A stretch of DNA of 12,220 nucleotides from CAYGHG01 sp964349515 (lineage in GTDB: Bacteria > Oederibacteriota > PGYV01 > CAYGHG01), in contig CAYGHG010000079.1 in the NCBI GenBank assembly GCA_964349515.1, forward strand, positions 1 through 12,220. Reading direction: 5' to 3'. Under the pieces are notes generated by a model. It did no database searches, was not told the DNA's origin, and saw nothing but the letters and a program-made list of their open reading frames with translations. Shown here one piece after another: positions 6,795 through 12,220 of this stretch. The translations under genes were made by a program, and so were the position numbers. Position 1 is the stretch's first letter, and every line of letters begins with the position of its first letter.

Positions 6795-8261
6795 ATGCGC
6801 GTAGCTGTTGCTTATCCTCCTCTGCTTCGCGGCGGAAAGATACCCCTTCTCGGGCAGAACCGGCAGTTCAAATACACACACTCAAAAGAGATAAAAATAT
6901 TTCCCCTTGTGCCTGCTCATGCCGCCACTTCTTTAAAGGCAGCGGGCCACGAGGTGCTGTGGCTGGACGGAATCAATAAAGGAATCACGGGTGAAGAATT
7001 TGGAATGACGATTGAGAGAGAAAAACCTGACCTGATTATAATAGAAACTAAAACCCCTATAATTCAAAAGCACTGGGAGTACATTAACAATTTAAAATCC
7101 AAAATCCAAAATTTAAAATGTGTTCTCGCCGGCGACCATGTGAGTTTTTTTCCGGAAGAATCCATGAAAAACTCTTCTGTTGATTTTGTAATAACAGGCG
7201 GGGATTTTGACGTGTCGCTTTTAAAACTCTGTGAGCACCTCTCGGGGCGCGGCGCGATGCCTGCGGGGGTGTGGTACAGGGAAAACGGGGAGATAAAAAA
7301 TACCGGGAAGCCGGAGCTTTTTGCTGACCTTGATTCGCTGCCCTTCATAGACAGGGATCTGACTGACTGGAAAACATACGGAGAGGCATATCTCTACAGG
7401 CCGTGCGCTTATATACTGACGGGCCGCGGGTGCGGCAGGGAAGGGAAAGAAACAGGCGGGGTCTGTACCTTTTGTATCTGGCAGCACGCTTTCTGGCAGA
7501 AGAAAGCGCGGTTAAGAAGCGCACCAAATGTAGCCTCTGAAATAGAAATGCTGGTGAAAAAATATGGCGTTTACGAGATATTTGACGACAATGAGTCAGG
7601 CGCGGTGTGGTCAACGCAGTGGCTTGAGTCATTTGCGGCTGAAATAGAAAAGAGAAAACTAAAGGGTAAGTTTGTGCTATCTACAAACGCGAGAGCCGAG
7701 AATCTGACCGAGGAAAAATGCCGTCTTATGAAGAGATGCAATTACAGGCTGCTAAAAGTCGGGCTGGAATCAGGCTCTGAAGCGACGCTGAAACGCATAG
7801 GCAAACTGGAATCAATAGAAGAGATAAAAGAAAACATAAAAAGGGCAAAGCGCTACGGATTCAAAGTCCTGCTCACCATGATGGCAGGCTACCCGTGGGA
7901 AACAGAATCAGACGTAAAACTGACCTACGACACAGCCCGTGAGCTGATGCTCTACAAAACCCACTTCGGAGATTCCCTCCAGGCCTCCATAATAATGCCC
8001 TACCCCGGCACCCCGCTATACCGCGACGCGGAAAAGAACGGGTGGCTGACAGAGGAAGCGGGCGATTACGAAAAATACGACATGGAGCACGACATCCTGA
8101 AATCAAATTATGACAGCGAGTTTTGGTGCAAAAAAATGTGGGCCATCCACAAAGAACCCCTGTTTTTAATAAAAAGTCTTTTGTCTTTAAGAAATCCCCG
8201 CGACATAGCGCTTGCGTTTAGGGGTATTAAATCCCTTATAGGGCATGAAAAGGATTATTAG
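6795..8261 (+). CDS. B12-binding-type radical SAM enzyme with an expanded cluster motif
   Basis: 488 residues. The N-terminal part (about 1-180) has the Rossmann-like layout of cobalamin-binding domains (VAVAYPPLL, ATSLKAAGHEVLWLDG, LAGDHVSFFPEE, VITGGDFD). The usual DxHxxG motif reads D58-G-I-N-K-G63 and so lacks the histidine ligand, as in many BchE-like members. The radical SAM barrel (about 203-410) binds the 4Fe-4S cluster through C213, C224 and C227, spaced CX10CX2C rather than CX3CX2C. Downstream, GLESGSE (323-329) is the usual SAM-contact segment, and a helical tail follows. CTFCIWQ resembles HpnJ-type lipid-modifying enzymes, but no substrate can be assigned. Residues 99-108 come from an A/T-rich repeat. 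The ATG at 6795 has only a weak purine-rich upstream site. The gene abuts the DUF3800 gene with no gap, so the two form an operon. Confidence 0.92.
   Translation: MRVAVAYPPLLRGGKIPLLGQNRQFKYTHSKEIKIFPLVPAHAATSLKAAGHEVLWLDGINKGITGEEFGMTIEREKPDLIIIETKTPIIQKHWEYINNLKSKIQNLKCVLAGDHVSFFPEESMKNSSVDFVITGGDFDVSLLKLCEHLSGRGAMPAGVWYRENGEIKNTGKPELFADLDSLPFIDRDLTDWKTYGEAYLYRPCAYILTGRGCGREGKETGGVCTFCIWQHAFWQKKARLRSAPNVASEIEMLVKKYGVYEIFDDNESGAVWSTQWLESFAAEIEKRKLKGKFVLSTNARAENLTEEKCRLMKRCNYRLLKVGLESGSEATLKRIGKLESIEEIKENIKRAKRYGFKVLLTMMAGYPWETESDVKLTYDTARELMLYKTHFGDSLQASIIMPYPGTPLYRDAEKNGWLTEEAGDYEKYDMEHDILKSNYDSEFWCKKMWAIHKEPLFLIKSLLSLRNPRDIALAFRGIKSLIGHEKDY
7089..7119 (+). repeat. A/T-rich repeat embedded in the radical SAM gene
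   Basis: The 10-mer AATTTAAAAT occurs at 7089-7098 and again at 7110-7119, separated by two AAAATCC-type units. The stretch is read in frame as residues 99-108 (NLKSKIQNLK), between a helix and the strand CVLAGDH of the N-terminal domain. Peptides of the NLKSKIQNLK type are typical translations of short A-rich dispersed repeats in bacterial genomes. Confidence 0.75.
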
Positions 8262-9140
8262 ATGAACTTTTTTAAAGTGTTTATTGATGACAGCGGCAGT
8301 AAAGAATATAAAAGCCCCTATTCAAGGGAATTTATTAAATCTCCGCCGGCTTACAGGAAGTACATTGATTTTTGGAGGGCTAATTATTTTGTTTTATGTG
8401 CTGTAAAGATCCATAACAGTAATTTGGATCGGATCAACAGCAGAATCAACATGATAAAGGAAAAATTTTTTGGTACAAAGGATGTGGAATTAAAATCTGA
8501 GCGGTTGAGGTACCCTGACAGTCAGAAGAAGCATTATCTGGATAAATTCAGCATATCAAAAGACAATCTAAAGAATATGACAGATGAATTATATGACTAC
8601 ATAAGCAGTGAATGGGAAAAAATCAGGGTTTTGTCTGTTGTTTTTGACAAAAGATACTATGGAGAAGACAAAAGAAAAGAGGCCGAAGGGAACCCGCTTA
8701 TTAAGTGTGCGCAGGTTATACTTGAAAGACTGCAGTATTCCGGGGATATGCATAAAGTTTTTTTTGATCAATTTGAAAGCCACCTCAAGGTGGCCAAGGG
8801 CGCGCATAAAAAAATTCTGGGCATTAAGACCGGGGATATAAAGATGGAAAGGGATTTTGTGAAGGATTTTAGCTGTATTCATAGTATAGATTTTAAAGAA
8901 TCGAAAAGAGAAAATTTTATACAGATTGCGGATTTGTGCGCGTATAACGTTTACCGTCAGTTTACTGAATTTGGGCGGGTGTGGCAGGGAGAAGAGCACG
9001 GCGAGATGAAGTTATACGATTATTTTGCCAGAATAAAAAACAATTTTATTTGTGATAAATCCACAAAAAAAGTGCCAGGGTATGGAATAATTTTGATTCC
9101 TGATGTTGGAAAGCTTAAATGGGATTTGCCGTATAAATAA
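8262..9140 (+). CDS. DUF3800 domain protein
   Basis: 292 residues, recognised as DUF3800 (PF12686) by the N-terminal VFIDDSGS (D9, D10), an internal acidic VFFDQFES (D169, E172) and the C-terminal ESKRENFIQIADLCAY (E213, Q221, D224). The spaced acidic residues suggest a metal-dependent, RNase H-like nuclease fold; this is inference, and no activity can be stated. The start codon directly follows the TAG of the radical SAM gene, and the SD AAAAGGA (8248-8254) lies inside that gene, so translation is likely coupled. The gene is clearly more A/T-rich than the upstream partner (about 32-40% GC in sampled lines against about 50%), consistent with separate acquisition. DUF3800 genes are often found in mobile or defence regions, but a link to a radical SAM gene is not one I know. 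No membrane or signal segment is visible. Confidence 0.87.
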   Translation: MNFFKVFIDDSGSKEYKSPYSREFIKSPPAYRKYIDFWRANYFVLCAVKIHNSNLDRINSRINMIKEKFFGTKDVELKSERLRYPDSQKKHYLDKFSISKDNLKNMTDELYDYISSEWEKIRVLSVVFDKRYYGEDKRKEAEGNPLIKCAQVILERLQYSGDMHKVFFDQFESHLKVAKGAHKKILGIKTGDIKMERDFVKDFSCIHSIDFKESKRENFIQIADLCAYNVYRQFTEFGRVWQGEEHGEMKLYDYFARIKNNFICDKSTKKVPGYGIILIPDVGKLKWDLPYK

Positions 9141-9150
9141 TAAAAATTGA

Positions 9151-9214
9151 GGTCGGTCTCCTGGCGGATATCCACATCGCCGAGAGGTGGCCTAGCCCTT
9201 ACGGGCGACCGACC
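9151..9214. other. Compact structured element, possible pseudoknotted RNA or mobile repeat
   Basis: A 64-bp unit starts 10 bp after the DUF3800 stop. Outer arms GGTCGGTC (9151-9158) and GACCGACC (9207-9214) are perfect inverted repeats. Stacked inside is GCCC/GGGC (9195-9198 with 9203-9206), whose loop reads GTAA, a GNRA tetraloop, on the minus strand. GGCG (9163-9166) can pair with CGCC (9178-9181), and CCAC (9172-9175) with GTGG (9187-9190). These two stems interleave, giving an H-type pseudoknot. Flanking DNA is A/T-rich and unpaired. No known riboswitch, ribozyme, tRNA or attC consensus was recognised. It could be a 3'-UTR structure or a dispersed repeat. Confidence 0.6.
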
Positions 9215-9249
9215 AATATAATTATAGTAAATGAAAAAGTTTTTGTCAA

Positions 9250-9441
9250 ATGAAAGAACCCATATATGTAAGGTTATTTTTGCGGCGGGCAAATGCAGAT
9301 GCAATAAAAAACACATTACAATCGGGGGTACTTATGGATAGCAGCGTGAAGGGTGGCAAAGTAAAGTCTAATTTATCCACGATAATTGCGTTTGCTATTT
9401 CTTTGGCTGTATTTATTTCTTTCTTGGAGCAGGTCAACTAA
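9250..9441 (+). CDS. Doubtful small ORF, possible single-span membrane peptide
   Basis: The ORF has 63 codons and no clear SD before the ATG at 9250. An internal ATG at 9334 has GGGGG (9324-9328) five bases upstream and would give 35 residues: a short basic start (KGGKVK) and then one hydrophobic segment STIIAFAISLAVFISFL. That layout is typical of small bacterial membrane proteins. There is no good promoter, no recognised family and no operon partner, and an open frame of this size can occur by chance. If real, the shorter form is more likely. Confidence 0.27.
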   Translation: MKEPIYVRLFLRRANADAIKNTLQSGVLMDSSVKGGKVKSNLSTIIAFAISLAVFISFLEQVN

Positions 9442-9586
9442 AGATCTCATTTCCGATCGGAGCTATAGTGTTCAGGTTAGTTCTGAATGCCGGTAAGAAA
9501 AGTGTAAAATCAATCTGACGGCTGTTGAGAAATAATGAGTTTTAAGCGGGGCGGGATAACCAGAAAAAAGAAATGTAGTTGGCAAT

Positions 9587-9634
9587 CCGTATAAAACGGC
9601 TATACTTATATTTAAGTAATAACGTTTTATACGG
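9587..9634. repeat. 12-bp inverted repeat with an inner hairpin
   Basis: CCGTATAAAACG (9587-9598) is the perfect reverse complement of CGTTTTATACGG (9623-9634). The 24-nt loop contains a second small stem ACTTA/TAAGT (9604-9608 with 9613-9617). It lies between the arms of the outer inverted repeat at 9498/9737. Confidence 0.85.
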
Positions 9635-9660
9635 AGGCTGTGTTGAAAGATCAGAAAACT

Positions 9661-9703
9661 CTTATTGCAACATTTGGGGCCGGACCCCAAATGTTGCAAT
9701 AAG
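9661..9703. repeat. Perfect 19-bp inverted repeat hairpin
   Basis: CTTATTGCAACATTTGGGG (9661-9679) pairs perfectly with 9685-9703 around the 5-nt loop CCGGA. No T tract follows on either strand, so it is not an ordinary intrinsic terminator. The G-rich tip resembles REP palindromes, but the sequence differs from the RAYT repeats at 185 and 1269, so it would belong to another family. Confidence 0.9.
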
Positions 9704-9871
9704 GATAAAGGTGCAAATTTACGATTGCAGACTAAATTTACACTTTTTCGGGACGCAGGCTGATTCGGCACCTGATAAATACTGAACATCAGTTCTTGAC
9801 GCATGGCGCGGGTATGAGAAAATATGTTTGTAACGGGCAGTTCTGAAGACAAAACGCAAAACAGAGGTGTT

Positions 9872-11389
9872 ATGAAGCTTAAAGTCTTATTAATAAACCC
9901 TCCCCGGGTATCGGGATACCCTGTGGTTCGGGAAGAGCGGTTTGAGCACAAAGACATCGGGTCGGTGTACCCTCCGCTGTCGCTGTTATATATGGCCTCT
10001 GTTTTGGAACAGAACTCGGACTATGAGGTAAAACTTCTGGATGCGAACGGGATGAACATCCCATTAAACACTGTTTATAACGAAATAGCTTCTTACTCGC
10101 CTGACGTTGTAATTACCCGCTGTGCTTTTGATACTCAAAAAGAGGATCTGGAAGTCCTGCGTGCGGCCAAGGCGCTCGGCGCCATAACCGTGCTTCGCTC
10201 CAAGATAATAGCTGACGTGCCTAACGTCAGGGATGAAATACTTCGCGGGTGCTGTACAGACATATTCATGGACTCGGAGCCTGAGGCTGTGCTGCCCGCG
10301 CTCATGGCCGCGCTTTATGAGAGCAAAAGAGAACTGCTCGCAAAGACCCAGCCTGCTGCCTGCCTTTTTGACCCTGACTGCAGGGCAAAGGAAACCTTTT
10401 GGAAAAATCTTGATGAGGTCAGGGGTATTACCTACTATTACGCCGGGAAAATGACTACGACCGCATCTGCGCCTGAAATCACAGAGCTTGATTCTATTCC
10501 GTTTCCTGCGTGGCATCTTTTGCCTCCGCTTAAGCCCTATCATACAGGTGTCATGGAGGCGCCTTTTGCGCTGGTGCAGACCACGCGCGGCTGCCCCTTT
10601 AGCTGCACTTTCTGCGCTTTTGGAAAATCCAAATGCAGGGAGCGCTCCGTGGAGTCAGTTATAAATGAGCTAAAACTCCTGCGCGACACTTACAAAATAA
10701 AATCTTTCCTCTTCTTTGACGACACCATATCCATAAAGGGCGGAAGGGTAGAAGAGCTTTGCCGTCGTATGAAAGAGGAGGGGCTGGATAAACTGAAATG
10801 GGCCGCATGCACGAGGGCAAACCTCGTTACCAAAGAGATGCTGTCCGCGATGAAAGACGCGGGTATGAAAGAGATAGCCATAGGCATAGAAACCGGTTCT
10901 GAAACAATACTTAAAAACATCAAAAAGGGAGTAAGCTTAAACGACATAAGACAGGCCGCCAAATGGTGCAAAGAACTTAAAATAATGTTCTACGGACTCG
11001 CAATTATTGGGCTGCCCGGCGAGACAGAAGATACCGCAAAAGAGACGGTTGAATTCATAAAAGAGATAGACCCTTTTTACACGCAGTTCTGTTTTTCCAC
11101 GCCGTTTCCCAATACTGAAATATATGAGTGGTACAAATCAAAAGGGCTGCTTCTTACCGAAGATTGGTCAAAGTATTTCCCGCTTGCGGACAAACCTGTC
11201 ATCAGGACAGAGGCGCTCTCTGACGCTGATTTGATAAGGCTGCGCTCCTACGCCTACTCTAAGATACTGATGAGGCCGCTCTACCTCCTGCGCCAGGTCA
11301 GGCCCTTTGACCTCAAGTGGACCATAGGCGGGTTTTTGAAAATAATGGAGCGGATTGTAAGGCTGGTTTTGGGAAAAGCAATGCGGTAA
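9872..11389 (+). CDS. B12-binding-type radical SAM enzyme, canonical cluster motif
   Basis: 505 residues from the preferred ATG at 9872, which has GAGGTG (9864-9869) just upstream. An in-frame ATG at 9824 adds 16 unconserved-looking residues and lacks an SD. The protein starts LKVLLINPP and has a cobalamin-type N-terminal domain (about 1-180) in which the DxHxxG position reads DANGMN, without the histidine. ELDSIPFPAWHLLP leads into the radical SAM barrel: TTRGCPFSCTFCAFG supplies C241, C245 and C248 in the usual CX3CX2C spacing, FFDD follows, and IETGSE (339-344) and GLPGETE are typical later segments. The C-terminus ends in basic helices. These enzymes perform methylations and other radical reactions on lipids, cofactors, RNA or natural products; no substrate is assignable here. 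It shares only family-level similarity with the product of 6795-8261 and is transcribed separately. Confidence 0.93.
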   Translation: MKLKVLLINPPRVSGYPVVREERFEHKDIGSVYPPLSLLYMASVLEQNSDYEVKLLDANGMNIPLNTVYNEIASYSPDVVITRCAFDTQKEDLEVLRAAKALGAITVLRSKIIADVPNVRDEILRGCCTDIFMDSEPEAVLPALMAALYESKRELLAKTQPAACLFDPDCRAKETFWKNLDEVRGITYYYAGKMTTTASAPEITELDSIPFPAWHLLPPLKPYHTGVMEAPFALVQTTRGCPFSCTFCAFGKSKCRERSVESVINELKLLRDTYKIKSFLFFDDTISIKGGRVEELCRRMKEEGLDKLKWAACTRANLVTKEMLSAMKDAGMKEIAIGIETGSETILKNIKKGVSLNDIRQAAKWCKELKIMFYGLAIIGLPGETEDTAKETVEFIKEIDPFYTQFCFSTPFPNTEIYEWYKSKGLLLTEDWSKYFPLADKPVIRTEALSDADLIRLRSYAYSKILMRPLYLLRQVRPFDLKWTIGGFLKIMERIVRLVLGKAMR

Positions 11390-11466
11390 GACGAAGTAAA
11401 GATTAAGTGCAGACAGAAGACAGAAGGTAAGACGAAGTAAAGATTCAGTGCAGACAGAAGACAAAA
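11385..11466 (+). repeat. Tandem duplication of a 41-bp unit at the gene end
   Basis: Two 41-bp copies (11385-11425 and 11426-11466) differ at about two positions. Each begins GGTAAGACGAAGTAAAGATT, and the first supplies the TAA stop codon (11387-11389) of the radical SAM gene. The 3' part of each unit is itself made of AGACAGAAG-like short repeats, suggesting replication slippage. Confidence 0.93.
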
Positions 11467-11484
11467 GACAGAAGTTAAAACAAG

Positions 11485-11553
11485 AAAAATAACAAAAAAA
11501 ACCCAAAAACCTTTTGTTCCTAATTGCTATTGAGCAGTATTTTTTTGGGTTTT
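11485..11553 (-). terminator. Terminator of the minus-strand gene, shared by convergent genes
   Basis: A 12-bp inverted repeat, AAAACCCAAAAA (11498-11509) with TTTTTGGGTTTT (11542-11553), brackets the end of the minus-strand ORF. Read on the minus strand it runs into eight T (11494-11501), four of them part of the stem, and then a second T run. The stem has only three G-C pairs and a long loop, so strength is uncertain. It could also stop plus-strand transcripts from 9872-11389. Confidence 0.5.
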
Positions 11554-11708
11554 ACTATTGACCTTGAGTTCAGGCAGTTGATGTAGGTCATTCTGTAAAA
11601 CTCTTCCTGCTCCTCGGTCATTCCCCTGTAGGGTTCCCAGCAGGATATTTCGCCAAGCGTGGGCTTTATCAGCGGGCTTTGTTTGATGACATTTATGCGT
11701 ATGCGCAT
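11520..11708 (-). CDS. Small protein of unknown function (62 aa)
   Basis: The frame is open further upstream, to 11759, but the ATG at 11708 is the likely start because GGAGGAG stands only two bases before it on the minus strand. The product begins MRIRINVIKQSPLIKPTLGEISCWEPY, carries an acidic EEQEEFYRMTYINC segment and ends in a basic tail (KPKKILLNSN). It has no signal peptide or membrane helix and belongs to no family I recognise. A good promoter lies upstream at 11786-11814, giving a leader of about 70 nt, and a T-rich terminator overlaps the 3' end. The gene converges on the radical SAM gene at 9872-11389 and appears to be its own unit. Promoter, SD and terminator together make it more than a chance ORF. 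Confidence 0.62.
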   Translation of the reverse strand: MRIRINVIKQSPLIKPTLGEISCWEPYRGMTEEQEEFYRMTYINCLNSRSIVKPKKILLNSN

Positions 11709-11785
11709 GGCTCCTCCGTCAATTTTTATAGGCAAAAAAGAAGAAAAGGTGAAAACCAAAGGGGTAACTTTGAATTATTAACATA

Positions 11786-11814
11786 ATTATAAGGGTGATT
11801 TTGGCAAAATGCAA
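11786..11814 (-). promoter_or_regulatory. Promoter of the small minus-strand gene
   Basis: On the minus strand, TTGCAT (11814-11809) is separated by 17 bp from a perfect TATAAT (11791-11786). The predicted start is near 11779, about 70 nt before the ATG at 11708. Confidence 0.65.
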
Positions 11815-11895
11815 GTAATATTTGCCGGAGTGTCAATACAGAAAAAAACTGTCAGAAATTATGTGTATGGAAAAGCCGATGTACCTGCAGATTTT

Positions 11896-12015
11896 CCTCT
11901 CCCTCCGGGAGAGGGCTTAGGTGAGGGTGTCTTTAAAGCATAAAACTACGACCCTCGAAAAACCTCTACCCCTCAAGGAGGTACTAAAAAGAGTACCCCT
12001 TTAAAGGTACAGAGG
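11896..12015 (+). repeat. Multi-hairpin dispersed repeat, copy 2
   Basis: A perfect stem CCTCTCCC/GGGAGAGG (11896-11914, loop TCC) is followed by TTAGGTGAGG, TTTAAAG, a TAAAA tract, ACCCTCG and CCTCTACCCC. This is the same order and orientation as in copy 1 at 5442-5541. Further hairpins follow: GGTACT/AGTACC (11980-11997) and the palindrome CCTTTAAAGG (11998-12007). The gene-free stretch 11709-12142 otherwise holds the minus-strand leader and promoter and the promoter of the last gene; nothing else was seen. Confidence 0.7.
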
Positions 12016-12062
12016 AAATCATATTACACACGAATGTGAACAACCAATTACCTTATTATATG

Positions 12063-12090
12063 TTGAATTTTCCATGTAATTCGCTATAAT
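12063..12090 (+). promoter_or_regulatory. Promoter of the truncated right-end gene
   Basis: TTGAAT (12063-12068), a 16-bp spacer and a perfect TATAAT (12085-12090) precede the ATG at 12143. The leader is about 45 nt and contains the strong SD AAGGAGG (12128-12134), 8 nt from the start codon. Confidence 0.72.
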
Positions 12091-12142
12091 AAAAAAACGT
12101 TTATTAACCCTAAAATATCAATTTTCAAGGAGGAAATACAGT

Positions 12143-12220
12143 ATGGAAAACATTTCAGAGCTTCAGATTTTAAGGAAAAAATTCAAAACCGAACTTCCAC
12201 TTATCCTCAGGAACAAACCG
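12143..12220 (+). CDS. 5' end of a gene cut by the window edge, unknown product
   Basis: Only 26 codons are present, beginning MENISELQILRKKFKTELP; the frame stays open to the last base. A strong promoter and a near-consensus SD make this a real start. The visible part is a charged, helical, non-signal N-terminus suggesting a cytoplasmic protein. It is too short to assign a family. Confidence 0.7.
   Translation, partial: MENISELQILRKKFKTELPLILRNKP

Larger units (their letters stand above)
9442..9871. other. Gene-free stretch with nested inverted repeats
   Basis: No convincing coding sequence was found. The stretch holds an outer inverted pair AAAAGTGTAAA (9498-9508) / TTTACACTTTT (9737-9747), a 12-bp hairpin (9587-9634), a perfect 19-bp hairpin (9661-9703), and the direct repeat AAATTTAC at 9715 and 9734. 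Such density suggests a decayed or non-autonomous mobile element, but no target duplication is visible. A weak TTGACG (9796-9801) without a good -10 box is the only promoter hint for the next gene. Confidence 0.5.

Noticed and set aside
8262..9140. Defence island built around DUF3800
   Set aside because: No other defence gene (nuclease, helicase, methylase, toxin) is present in the window; one DUF3800 gene is not enough.
9151..9214. tRNA or integron attC site
   Set aside because: No T-loop GTTCGA, anticodon arm or CCA end is present, and the attC core sequences (RYYYAAC/GTTRRRY) are absent.
9824..9871. Upstream start for the second radical SAM gene
   Set aside because: The ATG at 9824 lacks an SD and adds residues before the usual LKVLLINPP start; the ATG at 9872 has GAGGTG just upstream.
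9472..9957. Minus-strand open frame of 161 codons across the palindrome region
   Set aside because: It overlaps the start of the radical SAM gene, runs through both hairpins, has no SD and shows no domain-like sequence.

Overview
The window looks like chromosomal DNA from a free-living, probably Gram-negative bacterium, most likely an uncultured lineage known from metagenomes. It has ordinary sigma70-type promoters (TTGACA/TATAAT-like), Shine-Dalgarno sites, a secreted glycoside hydrolase with very long Thr/Pro-rich linkers and a C-terminal sorting-like domain, cobalamin-type radical SAM enzymes, and many small hairpin repeats. The linker style and repeat load recall candidate phyla such as Goldbacteria or Omnitrophota, but that placement is inference only. 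No RNA gene of a standard class, CRISPR array or phage module was seen.

Layout. 185-1297: a self-contained RAYT element. An IS200-like Y1 transposase with its own promoter is flanked by a perfect 29-bp inverted repeat, and the right copy lies inside the 3' end of the gene. 1346-5319: a 1303-residue secreted GH8 enzyme with two related jelly-roll modules, long linkers and a C-terminal beta-sandwich. 5320-5636: intergenic hairpin repeats. 5601-6677: a membrane-anchored LysM/M23 peptidase whose promoter implies a leaderless mRNA. 6795-9140: a B12-type radical SAM gene directly abutting a DUF3800 gene, followed by a compact structured element (9151-9214). 9250-9441: a doubtful small membrane-peptide ORF. 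9442-9871: a gene-free stretch with nested inverted repeats, including a perfect 19-bp stem. 9872-11389: a second B12-type radical SAM gene, ending in a 41-bp tandem duplication. 11520-11708 (minus): a small unknown protein with a good promoter, a strong SD and a terminator shared with its convergent neighbour. 11709-12142: a second copy of the 5.4-kb hairpin repeat family, then a promoter leading into a gene cut by the window end.

The genes do not form one pathway. The GH8 enzyme would act outside the cell on beta-1,4-glucan-like polymers and the M23 protein on peptidoglycan. The two radical SAM enzymes have unknown substrates, and only the first forms an operon (with DUF3800). I found no convincing new defence or biosynthetic system. 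The items most worth checking are the terminator-like REP inside the transposase coding region, the possible pseudoknot at 9151-9214, the nested palindromes at 9498-9747, the CX10CX2C cluster motif of the first radical SAM enzyme, and the base-composition break inside the GH8 gene.
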